Positions 16,984-25,289 of a DNA stretch of 54,566 bases are shown here, in pieces. Every line of letters starts with the position of its first letter. Position 1 is the stretch's first letter. Source of the DNA: Phycisphaerae bacterium (GTDB taxonomy: Bacteria > Planctomycetota > Phycisphaerae > UBA1845); contig BQJS01000006.1 of assembly GCA_021604825.1 (NCBI GenBank), positions 1 to 54,566 on the forward strand, written 5' to 3'. The notes beneath the pieces are model-generated. The model was not told the DNA's origin. It searched no databases and was given only the letters and a program-made list of their open reading frames with translations. Made by a program: the position numbers and the translations under genes.

Positions 16984-18927
16984 GTGCGGAATTGCCACAA
17001 ATTGTTTCAATCATTGGCGGTCGTCCTCGGAATTGCTTCGGCTCTCCAATTCATGAATCCCTCGACAGCGATGGCCATGCTGCCGGCTGGCACAACCTTG
17101 GAAGATTTCTTCATGCCGGGTACGCAACCCGGAATCGGCAAGGGGGCTGATTTGGAGGAACCCCTCGTCGGTCCTTTCGAGCAGTGCGTACTCTGCCACC
17201 AAGCCAGTTCGCCCACGCCGACGTTTGACGAATCGACAGCCCAGTTCGATCGATGGGCGTCGAGCATGATGGGGCAGTCCATGCGGGATCCGATCTTTCT
17301 CGCGGCATTGGCGATCGCAGAACAGGACGCCGACTTTGCGGGTGACTTTTGCCTGCGATGTCATTCGCCGATCGGGTGGGCTGAAGGGCGCGTTTCGGGC
17401 GCAGGGATGACCGATGGGTCGAGCTTGATTGCAAAGGATATGAACGGTGTGTCATGTTCGGTATGCCATCGATTGGTTGATCCGGATTACAAGCCCGGTG
17501 TTAGCCCAGCCGTTGATTCGGGAATCCTCGCGAGTGTGACGGGTGGCGTGCCGGTGAATCCGGGTTCCGGTCAGTTTGTCTTTGATCCCAACGATCGCCG
17601 ACGTGGTCCGTTTGATCTCACCGCCGACCATGGCGGGTTTTTCCCGTACCACGATTTTGAGATATCACCGTTTCATCAAACGTCGGAGTTGTGTGCGACC
17701 TGCCACGACGTGAGCAATCCGCTGTATACCAAGCAGTTGGATGGCAGCTATGCCCTCGGTGATTTGGATGCGGCCCATCCGACGCAAGACAAGTACGATC
17801 AGTTTCCAATCGAACGCACCTACAGCGAATGGACGCAGAGTGCGTTCGCGCTGTCTTCGATCGATTTGGACGGACGGTTTGGGGGCAACTTGCCGGCAGT
17901 GAGTACGTGTCAGGATTGCCACATGGAAGATACAACGGGTGACGGTTGTCGATTCCCGCCGATCTTCACGAGAACCGATCTGCCGCAGCACAATTTTAAC
18001 GGTGCCAACAGTTGGGTGCTTCGCGCCGTGCGGCAGTTGTATCCCGACAACGACACTGGGCTCAACGCTCAACGTGTGGATGATTCAGTCGCCCGCAACG
18101 AGTCCATGCTGGCCCGCGCTTCGGACATGGAGACCTATGTTGACGGCGACACGATGACGGTTCGGATCATCAACTATTCGGGTCACAAGCTGCCGACCGG
18201 TTATGGCGAAGGACGGCGGATGTGGATCAATGTCAAATTCTTTGACGACACTGACGCGCTTGTGACCGAGCATGGCGCGTATGACGTCACGACGGCTGGC
18301 TTGACAACGGGCGATACGAAGGTTTATGAGATTCATCACGGCATCGATGCGGTGATGGCCTCCTCGACTGGACTGCCAGAAGGCGAGTCATTCCATTTTG
18401 CATTGAACAACGAGGTGCTGTTCGACAACCGCATTCCGCCGATGGGTTTTGTAAATACGAACTTCGAAGCGGTACAAGCCGAACCGGTCGCGTATGCGTA
18501 TCCCGACGGACAATACTGGGACGACACCGACTACACCATTCCGCCGACGGCTGTCAGTGTTGAGGTGGCGGTGTACCATCAGACGACGTCGAAGGAATAC
18601 ATCGAGTTCCTGCGAGATACGAATACCACCAACTCTGCGGGGACGACGGCGTATAACATGTGGGACATGTTTGGTAAGAGCGCACCGGTGGAGATGGATT
18701 TCGTTTCGCGCGATTTGTTCATCGCCGGCGATGGTGATGGCGATGGCGACGTCGATGCGGACGATCTTCCCGCGTTTGTTGATTGCATGTCCGGTCCCGA
18801 TGGCACGCCAACGCCAGCCGACGTGAATTGGGACACGCAGGATTGCCTCGACGTTTACAATTTCGACGTCGATACCGACGTGGACCTCGAAGACTTCGCC
18901 GCGCTGATCGGTTCGGTCGAGCCGTAA
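16984..18927 (+). CDS. Secreted five-haem c-type cytochrome with dockerin-like C terminus
   Basis: 647 residues. A signal peptide (about 1-30, ending near STAMAM) sends it out of the cytoplasm. Five CxxCH haem sites follow: CVLCH 68-72, CLRCH 123-127, CSVCH 158-162, CATCH 237-241 and CQDCH 308-312. The middle (MTVRIINYSGHKLPTGYGEGRRMW) resembles the C-terminal domain of the cytochrome c554/multihaem group. From about 578 the sequence is an EF-hand-rich tail (GDGDGDGDVDADDLPAFVDC, then FDVDTDVDLEDFAALIG), the planctomycete dockerin-like module. It probably moves electrons in the periplasm or at the surface. The partner is not visible. Confidence 0.88.
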   Translation: MRNCHKLFQSLAVVLGIASALQFMNPSTAMAMLPAGTTLEDFFMPGTQPGIGKGADLEEPLVGPFEQCVLCHQASSPTPTFDESTAQFDRWASSMMGQSMRDPIFLAALAIAEQDADFAGDFCLRCHSPIGWAEGRVSGAGMTDGSSLIAKDMNGVSCSVCHRLVDPDYKPGVSPAVDSGILASVTGGVPVNPGSGQFVFDPNDRRRGPFDLTADHGGFFPYHDFEISPFHQTSELCATCHDVSNPLYTKQLDGSYALGDLDAAHPTQDKYDQFPIERTYSEWTQSAFALSSIDLDGRFGGNLPAVSTCQDCHMEDTTGDGCRFPPIFTRTDLPQHNFNGANSWVLRAVRQLYPDNDTGLNAQRVDDSVARNESMLARASDMETYVDGDTMTVRIINYSGHKLPTGYGEGRRMWINVKFFDDTDALVTEHGAYDVTTAGLTTGDTKVYEIHHGIDAVMASSTGLPEGESFHFALNNEVLFDNRIPPMGFVNTNFEAVQAEPVAYAYPDGQYWDDTDYTIPPTAVSVEVAVYHQTTSKEYIEFLRDTNTTNSAGTTAYNMWDMFGKSAPVEMDFVSRDLFIAGDGDGDGDVDADDLPAFVDCMSGPDGTPTPADVNWDTQDCLDVYNFDVDTDVDLEDFAALIGSVEP

Positions 18928-18958
18928 GGGCCCACCCTACAATTCAATGTATCCCCCA

Positions 18959-18990
18959 ACGCCCCGTGTACTAAACTACCGGGGCGTGTT
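18959..18990 (+). terminator. Rho-independent terminator after the cytochrome
   Basis: ACGCCCCG (18959-18966) pairs with CGGGGCGT (18980-18987) over a 13-base loop, followed by GTTTCATTT. It lies 32 bases after the cytochrome stop. Confidence 0.72.
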
Positions 18991-19061
18991 TCATTTGTGG
19001 CAGTTCTGCGATACACTTCGGCACTTCTAGGCACTCGGATCCAAAGGATAAGGAATTGAAC

Positions 19062-20153
19062 ATGCCCACTGTCCGCGCCGCTGTCATGCCCGCGCCGCAC
19101 AAACCGGTTGAAGTACGAGATCTTCCCGAACCCGAGTTGGAGACGAACTCCGCACTGATGAAGGTGACGTCGAGCGAGGTCTGTGGGACGGACGTTCATT
19201 TACTTCACGGGCAACTCTCTGGTGTGCCATACCCAATCATTCCCGGCCACGTTTCGGTCGGCGTGCTTGAAAAGATTCGCGGATCGGTTTGCGACGTGAG
19301 CGGGCGGGCGTTTGTCGAGGGTGACAGCGTGACGTTTCTCGACGTGCATCGAACGTGTCACGCGTGTTGGCATTGTCTGGTGGCGAAGGCGTCGACGCGT
19401 TGCCCGTCGCGGAAGGTTTACGGCATCACCTACGGTATTGAGGATGGGTTGACCGGTGGGTGGGCGGAAAAACTCTATTTGATGAACGGGACGCACGTCA
19501 TTTCGCTCGACGGTGTGGACCCAATTGGATTCATGGCCGGCGGATGCGGACTGCCGACGGCGCTGCATGCGGTGGATCGAAGCGATATTCAAATCGGCGA
19601 AACCGTACTGGTGTTGGGGGCTGGTCCGGTGGGGTTGGCTGCTGCTGCGTTAGCGCACCTTCGCGGTGCAGCGAAAGTTCTATGCCTCGGCGCGCCGTCG
19701 CATCGCCTGAAAATCGCCAAGCAGATGGGGGCGTGTGTAACACTTTGCATTGATGATGCGTCGGTCGAAGATCGCGAATCGTGGGTCATGCAGCAGACCG
19801 ATGGGCGTGGCGTGGATGTTTGTATTGAAGCCACCGGCGCACCGATTGCGGTGAAGCAGGCGATGAACTGGACGCGTGATGCGGGCCGGGTGACCGTGGT
19901 GGGGCAGTACACCGACGCAGGTACGGTTGAAGTCAATCCGCATACGGAGTTGAACCGCAAGCATTTGGACATTCGCGGCGTGTGGGGTTCGGACTATTCG
20001 CACTTCTATCGTAGCGTACAATTGCTGAAAGACAAGCGAATACAAACCGCGCTGTCGGCGATCACCACCGAGCGCTACAGTCTAGAACAAGCCAACGAAG
20101 CACTGGCCGACGTCGAAAAAGGAAAGAGCGTCAAAGCTCTGATCGTTCCGTAA
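19062..20153 (+). CDS. Zinc-dependent MDR-family dehydrogenase
   Basis: Medium-chain alcohol/polyol dehydrogenase of 363 residues. The N-terminal domain has the catalytic zinc Cys in SSEVCGTDVHLLHG and the GHVSVG segment, where GHE is usual, and a structural zinc site in CHACWHCLVAKASTRC. The Rossmann domain carries VLVLGAGPVGLAAAALA and a substrate-side GRGVDVCIEATG. ATG 19062 with AAGGA at proper spacing is preferred to TTG 19056. The missing glutamate in the GHE motif (valine here) may change the metal site. Substrate unknown. Confidence 0.87.
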   Translation: MPTVRAAVMPAPHKPVEVRDLPEPELETNSALMKVTSSEVCGTDVHLLHGQLSGVPYPIIPGHVSVGVLEKIRGSVCDVSGRAFVEGDSVTFLDVHRTCHACWHCLVAKASTRCPSRKVYGITYGIEDGLTGGWAEKLYLMNGTHVISLDGVDPIGFMAGGCGLPTALHAVDRSDIQIGETVLVLGAGPVGLAAAALAHLRGAAKVLCLGAPSHRLKIAKQMGACVTLCIDDASVEDRESWVMQQTDGRGVDVCIEATGAPIAVKQAMNWTRDAGRVTVVGQYTDAGTVEVNPHTELNRKHLDIRGVWGSDYSHFYRSVQLLKDKRIQTALSAITTERYSLEQANEALADVEKGKSVKALIVP

Positions 20154-20171
20154 GAATCGCGCCACACGTAG

Positions 20172-20190
20172 GGTGCGTCCCGGACGCACC
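20172..20190. repeat. Short palindrome after the dehydrogenase
   Basis: GGTGCGTC-CCG-GACGCACC is a perfect 8-bp hairpin, 19 bases after the dehydrogenase stop, without a T run. It belongs to the same general class of gene-end palindromes as those at 366 and 25225. Confidence 0.6.
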
Positions 20191-20239
20191 TGCTAAACTC
20201 CGGGCCAAGATAGATTCAGCCAATCCAAGGAGAAGCGAG

Positions 20240-20827
20240 ATGAATCAAAAGACAATCGGCGGTCTGTGTTTGGTCGCGATACTCACATTCTGTGCAATTC
20301 AATCCACCATCGCCGATGAACCGCCCAAAGAAAAACCGCCCGCCACGCCAACCACCAAGGAAACGCCAAAGCAATCGGCGGAAGCAGCGAAAGAAAAGCC
20401 AACTGGTAACATGAATGCCAAAGAGCAGGCGTTCGCAAAGCTGCTGACCGGTGCGGCTATGGAAGGCACATGGCGAATGACGCATTTCGACAAGCCCAAC
20501 GAAGAAATGAAGCTCGGCGAACCCAAAGCCGATCTCTACGAAATCGTCTCAGCCGTCAAGAGCGGCGGCGAGAGTTGGGTCATCACCGCGCGAATCGTCT
20601 ACGCTGACCGCGACGTGAAACTGCCCGTCCCGGTAAGGGTCGTCTGGGCTGACGACACACCGATGATCACCCTGACCGAATTAACCATGCCAATCCTCGG
20701 TACCTACTCCGCAAGGGTCATCTTCCACCACGGGTTCTACAGTGGGATTTGGTACGGCGCGGGATACGGCGGCGTGATGTCTGGCCAAGTCACGAAGTCA
20801 AGCAAAGATCCGTCGGGAGAGAACTAA
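20240..20827 (+). CDS. Secreted protein of unknown function
   Basis: 195 residues. A signal peptide (about 1-25, ending AIQSTIADE) is followed by a Pro/Lys/Glu/Thr-rich linker (26-60) and a compact domain. The domain begins KLLTGAAMEGTWRMTHF, with a beta-rich core (LYEIVSAVKSGGESWVITARI, VPVRVVWADDTPMITLTEL) and a glycine/tyrosine-rich end. I do not recognise a family. A 26-codon relic of a paralogue lies at 22230-22310. ATG 20240 has AAGGAGAAG upstream. Confidence 0.8.
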   Translation: MNQKTIGGLCLVAILTFCAIQSTIADEPPKEKPPATPTTKETPKQSAEAAKEKPTGNMNAKEQAFAKLLTGAAMEGTWRMTHFDKPNEEMKLGEPKADLYEIVSAVKSGGESWVITARIVYADRDVKLPVPVRVVWADDTPMITLTELTMPILGTYSARVIFHHGFYSGIWYGAGYGGVMSGQVTKSSKDPSGEN

Positions 20828-20942
20828 CCCGCACGCATTGGTTGAAGGCGCGTGCAAGTCATTGACATTGCCCTGTCCATTGGGCATGCCTGATGATCTA
20901 GTTTTCGACATCTCGAGCGCTTGTATTTGTCATTTCTGAAAT

Positions 20943-21629
20943 CTAAGTCGAATCGGTGCGCATCGCCGTCCAAGTATTCAAAATGCTTTTGATCGCCACT
21001 TGGTTTTCGCGAGGGGTTAAGTCAATGGCGGATTTGCCTTCGTCGTTTTGAATTGCCGGGTCGGCACCTGATGCCAGTAGGGCGATTGTCATCGGTACAT
21101 TGCCGTGAATCGCGGCTGAGTGCAATGCTGTGTGTCCGCCGGTTTGTTTGGCATCCGGATTCGCACCTGCTGATAGCATGACGCGCACCATGCGCTCATC
21201 ACGCGTGGCCGCTGCGCTATGGAGAGGGCGAACTCTTGAATCGTTGCGGGCGCTGGCCTCAACGTCACCGCCGTGAGCCAGGATGTATCGCGCCACTTCG
21301 ATTCTGCCGAAGAACACGGCCAGATGAAGGGGCGTAAATCCATCGGCCGAATAGCCATTGAGTACTTCAGCGTCGTTCTGAAAGAGGTTCCGCACCGTTT
21401 GGAGTTGCCCAATCGCGGCCGCCTCAAAGATGTCGAGAGCATCGCGCGCTTCGGCGATTCGCGCTGCCACGTCGGCGTGCCCCCGGTAGAGTGCGGACAG
21501 CAGGAGGGACACGCCGCTTTCGTCATTCTCCGCCGCAAAGGCTGGATTCTGCCGCAGCAGTCGGTCGACAGTGGCCAGGTCGTTGGCGTTGACCGCTTCT
21601 CCAAGCGTCACGAAATCTTCATTTTTCAT
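20943..21629 (-). CDS. Ankyrin-repeat protein
   Basis: 228 residues with about six ankyrin repeats. The clearest are GYSADGFTPLHLAVFFGRIEVARYILAHGGDV and QTGGHTALHSAAIHGNVPMTIALLASGAD, quoted here in part. There is no signal peptide or membrane segment, so it should be cytoplasmic and bind another protein. It is transcribed away from the marR gene, with 143 bases between starts. Confidence 0.85.
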   Translation of the reverse strand: MKNEDFVTLGEAVNANDLATVDRLLRQNPAFAAENDESGVSLLLSALYRGHADVAARIAEARDALDIFEAAAIGQLQTVRNLFQNDAEVLNGYSADGFTPLHLAVFFGRIEVARYILAHGGDVEASARNDSRVRPLHSAAATRDERMVRVMLSAGANPDAKQTGGHTALHSAAIHGNVPMTIALLASGADPAIQNDEGKSAIDLTPRENQVAIKSILNTWTAMRTDST

Positions 21630-21702
21630 CGGTGGATGCTCCCATTTTGGACGGCGGATGGGCCCGGTCGTCTTGCGTTGCGAAATTATGATCGGATGCC
21701 GC

Positions 21703-21746
21703 TTGACAACAGATCATGTCGTGTATATAGATAGGCTATCTATATA
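21703..21746 (+). promoter_or_regulatory. marR promoter with overlapping operator
   Basis: TTGACA (21703-21708), exactly 17 bases, then TATAGA (21726-21731). The -10 box lies inside a perfect dyad, TATATAGATA (21724-21733), GGC, TATCTATATA (21737-21746). This is the size and symmetry expected for a MarR dimer, so the gene probably represses itself. Confidence 0.75.
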
Positions 21747-21772
21747 TAACAGCAAGGTCAAGGGTTATTCTC

Positions 21773-22213
21773 ATGACAAAGCGAAACGCGGTTGCGGAGG
21801 ATCTTCACCGGTCCGCACTCCGGCTCTTGCGTCGATTGCGGAAGGCGGACGAAACGCTGGAAATCAGCACAGCCCGACTGTCGGCGCTTTCCGTTTTGGT
21901 ATTCGTAGGCCCGCAGTCGGTTGGGGGGCTTGCACGGATCGAGCAGGTGTCGCAACCGACGATGACCAGTTTGACGCAGGGAATGATTCGGCAGGGACTG
22001 ATACGCGCCAAACCCGATCCCAATGACCGCCGCGTTCGGCGATTGGTCGCAACCGCCAAAGGAAAGAAGCTATTGCATCGCGGACGTCAGAAGCGCATCG
22101 AGATGCTTTCGTCGATGTTGCAGCGGTTCAACGTCGAAGAACTACAGATGCTCGCGCGTGCAGCAACGCTGATGGAGTCGATGCTGCTCGATGAGCAAAC
22201 ATTCCTCGACTAG
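21773..22213 (+). CDS. MarR-family transcriptional regulator
   Basis: 146 residues. The winged-helix domain is visible as LARIEQVSQPTMTSLTQGMIRQGLI (helix-turn-helix) followed by the wing RAKPDPNDRRVRRLVATAKGKKLL, both quoted in parts of the same domain, and a C-terminal dimerisation helix. ATG 21773. A promoter with a perfect dyad lies 27-70 bases upstream. The likely targets are its own gene and perhaps the divergent ankyrin gene. The ligand is unknown. Confidence 0.88.
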   Translation: MTKRNAVAEDLHRSALRLLRRLRKADETLEISTARLSALSVLVFVGPQSVGGLARIEQVSQPTMTSLTQGMIRQGLIRAKPDPNDRRVRRLVATAKGKKLLHRGRQKRIEMLSSMLQRFNVEELQMLARAATLMESMLLDEQTFLD

Positions 22214-22229
22214 AGCGCGCCGTAGAATC

Positions 22230-22310
22230 CTGACTGTTCCCGTCCGAGTCGTTTTGGCCGACAGCACTCCCATGATCACGCGAACCGAACAGACCATGCC
22301 GGCCCTCTGA
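22230..22310 (+). pseudogene. Relic of a paralogue of the secreted protein at 20240
   Basis: Read from 22230, 26 codons and a stop give LTVPVRVVLADSTPMITRTE and so on to TMPAL. Twenty of 26 positions equal LPVPVRVVWADDTPMITLTE...TMPIL of the gene at 20240. No start or domain remainder is present on either side, so this is a decayed fragment of a duplicated gene. Confidence 0.75.
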
Positions 22311-22338
22311 ACTGCTGTCGAATGCCAACATAAAGCAG

Positions 22339-22776
22339 TTACGTCATTGGCCAATCGTACTTGATCTCGAATCCTCTAAAGAGCCATGGAAGGTTTTCAG
22401 GGACGTCAGGTGCATGGACTAGGTCACAGATAAGTACTATCCGATCCATGTGATACCAGCCGAGACGCACTTCACAGGATGACCCTTTCCCCTCCATTTC
22501 TTCTTTCAGGGCCGCAGCGAATGGTTCAGCGCGATCTGCAAAACTGTGACTCTGCGAAGGGTGTATGCCTCGTTTAAACTGTGATTGTTCTTCGTGCGAC
22601 AGTGACTTAATGTGCTTCTTGAAGAGATGCCGTCTTAGTTCACAGTATTGCTCCATCCACTTTGAAAGAGCAACGGAATCTTCGGACTTGGTGAAATCGC
22701 GAGGGACATTTTCACCTTCCATCCAATCCTTGAATGAGTCATATCGCAGGTGTGATTTTTTCTTGAGCCATCTCAT
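22339..22776 (-). CDS. Hypothetical protein
   Basis: 145 residues, hydrophilic, with no signal peptide or membrane segment. It begins MRWLKKKSHLRYDSF and has a charged helical middle and a C-terminal hydrophobic strand (MDRIVLICDLVHAP). I do not recognise a family. Base composition is a little lower in G+C than its neighbours. No obvious ribosome site; it might be transferred DNA. Confidence 0.5.
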   Translation of the reverse strand: MRWLKKKSHLRYDSFKDWMEGENVPRDFTKSEDSVALSKWMEQYCELRRHLFKKHIKSLSHEEQSQFKRGIHPSQSHSFADRAEPFAAALKEEMEGKGSSCEVRLGWYHMDRIVLICDLVHAPDVPENLPWLFRGFEIKYDWPMT

Positions 22777-22798
22777 ACAAAGATTGCCGTTCGCGTGG

Positions 22799-24391
22799 TC
22801 AATCCACCCTTGATCGTGTCCGCCAGTTCATCCTTTTATGCATTGGCATGGAGAGCGGTTGCTTCTTGGACGGAACTGGTTGGAAGACGTCCATCGTCGG
22901 CAGTTTGCTGTCGGGGCGCGTTGCCTGCTTGGGTTGAACAACCCTAACACCGCAGTCGCTGCAATCGGTGCCGAAGTCGCAGAATTGTTCGAATCCGTCA
23001 CCGCCGTCGTCACATTCACCGTCTTGGGCGAAGAAGCAAGAGTCGTCGCAGAACTGTTGGCCGCCGTCGGGTGGGGTGATGTCTACGCCTGAGCAATCGG
23101 GTGCGTCGGTTTTGGTTGCTTCCCAGGTGCCTACGAATCCGCCGGCGGTCTCTACGTTGCCGGTGATTGTTTCGCCGAATATCGTGCCGTCGAACCCGAA
23201 GAAGAAATCAGGCGATATCATCAGCATGTTGCCGGCTGGGTCTGCGCCGCCGAACAATTCGACGATCGACTCAAACCCGTACTGCAAGACCGCGATCTCA
23301 CCCAGCACGCAGCCCTCCGCATCGATACCGACAGCCACCGGCGTGCCATCGTTGGCCACCCCGCAGTACAGTCCCGCGATGTCGCCTACATCAATGCCGT
23401 CACCAAACTCGGGTGTAAACGGATCGGTTCCTTGATCGAGCTCATCGCCGTCGCTCACCCCGTCACCGTCCGTGTCGGCATTGAGCGGATTCAATCCGAA
23501 CACGACCTCGAAATCGATCAGCCCATCGTTGTCGGTGTCGTGATCGTTCGGGTCCGTTCCGGTGATAAACAGTTCAGTGTCGGTATCAAGACCATCGCCG
23601 TCGGGATCGTTCTCGGCAATCTCCGACGGATCGGTGGGAACGTCTGCAGGCATATCGGGTCGATCGGGCCTTCGCGGCATCACGCCACCGTCGCGAGCGC
23701 CATACAGTTCCTGCGCGCCGGCGATGTCGTCCTGATCCAATTCGAGCTTGCGCTGACCGGGTCGATAGCTGGGGAACATGACGGCGGCTTCAACTTCGCT
23801 GTGCCCCAGGCCAAGACCATGGCCCAACTCGTGGATCGCCGTCTCCAGCAACCGGACTTCCGAACCGCTCGCGTTGTTGTCAGCCCACGTTTCGGCATCG
23901 TCGAAATGGAGATCGCCGGCATTGGGCCCGCCGCTGCCAGGAGGGAAGTAGCAGTGGGCAAGCACACCGCTGGCTCCGTCGAATGCGCCACCTTGTCCTT
24001 CTTGTGCAGGGCACGCCTGGTTTGTGGCCTCGTACAGTTCGCAGTGATCCCCCGTTCCAAAACCGATGACCATGTCCGCATTGCCGGCTGCATCGACTTG
24101 CTGAAAATTCAGCGGCACCACGTTGGACCACACCTGAAGGGCGTCGGCGATGATCTGCGTCTGCGTGTCTTGTGGCAGGTCGGGTGAGAAGCTTTGGATA
24201 AAGTAAGTGAGGTTCTGCTTCTGCCAGCGGGTTTTCAACGAGAAGTTGGCAAGAAACTCCGACTCCTGCGAATCGGGCAAGCCGTCGTAGCGTGTTTCTT
24301 GAGCGTCGGACCCGCCGCCTGGTGGAGGCGTTGTCTGACAGCCAGCCAGCAGAAATGCCGCAACCAATACCAATGGCCAACGCTTCATCAT
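22799..24391 (-). CDS. Matrixin-like zinc protease lipoprotein with calcium-binding repeats
   Basis: About 530 residues. A lipoprotein signal with LLAGC near residue 18 is followed by a metzincin domain (about 50-235). It has the zinc motif [12 protein letters not shown] and a downstream MFPSYRPG Met-turn region. Then come Asp-rich thrombospondin-3-like repeats ([37 protein letters not shown]) that bind calcium. A beta-rich domain and a cysteine-rich stretch ([19 protein letters not shown]) come before a basic tail. GGGAG precedes adjacent ATG codons at 24391 and 24388. Probably a surface or periplasmic peptidase. Confidence 0.85.
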   Translation of the reverse strand: MMKRWPLVLVAAFLLAGCQTTPPPGGGSDAQETRYDGLPDSQESEFLANFSLKTRWQKQNLTYFIQSFSPDLPQDTQTQIIADALQVWSNVVPLNFQQVDAAGNADMVIGFGTGDHCELYEATNQACPAQEGQGGAFDGASGVLAHCYFPPGSGGPNAGDLHFDDAETWADNNASGSEVRLLETAIHELGHGLGLGHSEVEAAVMFPSYRPGQRKLELDQDDIAGAQELYGARDGGVMPRRPDRPDMPADVPTDPSEIAENDPDGDGLDTDTELFITGTDPNDHDTDNDGLIDFEVVFGLNPLNADTDGDGVSDGDELDQGTDPFTPEFGDGIDVGDIAGLYCGVANDGTPVAVGIDAEGCVLGEIAVLQYGFESIVELFGGADPAGNMLMISPDFFFGFDGTIFGETITGNVETAGGFVGTWEATKTDAPDCSGVDITPPDGGQQFCDDSCFFAQDGECDDGGDGFEQFCDFGTDCSDCGVRVVQPKQATRPDSKLPTMDVFQPVPSKKQPLSMPMHKRMNWRTRSRVD

Positions 24392-24559
24392 CAAATCTCC
24401 CGCCGAATCTCTGAATCGGGTTCAATCAAAATTTCGCATGTTGTTTCAGACCGGCTGTGCGGTGCGGTAATCTAAGGATAGACTCGACACCAACGTCAAC
24501 CGATACTGCACTACGTCGGTGCAAGTTATAATCGTAACCCGGTCGATGGCAAAGCGATA

Positions 24560-25228
24560 ATGAGTATGATTCAAACCATCATGCGTGATAAACCCAAACT
24601 TGCGATTTTCGTCCTCTGTTTGTGCAGCGGAATCGGTGCGATGGCATTGCCGGGCTGCCAGACTCCGCCGGCTGATGACGGTGGATCCAATGGTGACGGT
24701 GGCTCGAATGGCGACAGCGGTAATGGCGGCGGAGATAGCGACACCGTGCCGTTTGTTTCCGGTGAGACCAAACGGGTGGCATTGCAGAGTGGGTGCGCAC
24801 AGACGGTCTTGGAATGTATCACGGCGCATCCGGTTGTCGTGTTGGATGTACTTCCTGAAGAAGGTCAGTTTGTGACAGAAAGTGACACTGGGTTTGTCGT
24901 CGTTGGTAGCAATGAAGACGGATCGGAAGTGTTGCGCTTTCGGGGAAGTCGGAGTGTACCAGGGATGGGGGCGGAGGGGTTGACGTTCAGTTGGAGTACG
25001 GGTGCGACAGACGATGATCCAGTCACGCTCGCCCCAGGTGAAGCGTTTTCCACCGAATCCGACACGACCATACGCATGGGCGTCGGTTTTCATTATGTCC
25101 GTTTGACCGTCCGCAACGACAATGCACCATTGGCGGAACCCTCGACGACAGACTTGACCACGAGTTTTGTTGAGGTGGAAGTTGAAGTGCGTTTTTCGCA
25201 AGGTTCCGATTTCTTCGCCAAGCGGTAG
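24560..25228 (+). CDS. Secreted lipoprotein of unknown function
   Basis: 222 residues. The signal ends in a lipobox (AMALPGC, cysteine near residue 33), followed by a Gly/Asn/Asp/Ser linker and a beta-rich domain (FVSGETKRVALQSG, VEVEVEVRFSQGS). I do not recognise a family. It is divergent from the protease gene and may share its control region. ATG 24560, 24566 or 24581 could be the start. The TAG stop lies within the inverted repeat at 25225. Confidence 0.72.
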   Translation: MSMIQTIMRDKPKLAIFVLCLCSGIGAMALPGCQTPPADDGGSNGDGGSNGDSGNGGGDSDTVPFVSGETKRVALQSGCAQTVLECITAHPVVVLDVLPEEGQFVTESDTGFVVVGSNEDGSEVLRFRGSRSVPGMGAEGLTFSWSTGATDDDPVTLAPGEAFSTESDTTIRMGVGFHYVRLTVRNDNAPLAEPSTTDLTTSFVEVEVEVRFSQGSDFFAKR

Positions 25229-25289
25229 GGTGGGCCGTGCCCACCATGTTGTTGAACATACAAACGGCGGTGGGCACGGCCCACCCTAC
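25225..25289. repeat. 21-bp inverted repeat that supplies both stop codons of a convergent pair
   Basis: A 21-base arm starting GTAGGGTGGGCCG (25225-25245) and its exact reverse complement (25269-25289) are separated by 23 bases. The TAG in the left arm is the stop of the lipoprotein gene, and the same TAG in the right arm, on the other strand, is the stop of mutY. Each arm also has an internal palindrome (GGTGGGC / GCCCACC). Confidence 0.85.

Noticed and set aside
18718..18760. Tandem DNA repeat in the cytochrome gene (GATGGC units)
   Set aside because: This is the calcium-binding DGDGDGD loop of the dockerin-like tail, explained by coding function.
23432..24187. 251-codon open frame antisense to the matrixin-like protease
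   Set aside because: It results from the Asp/Gly codon bias of the calcium-binding repeats on the other strand.
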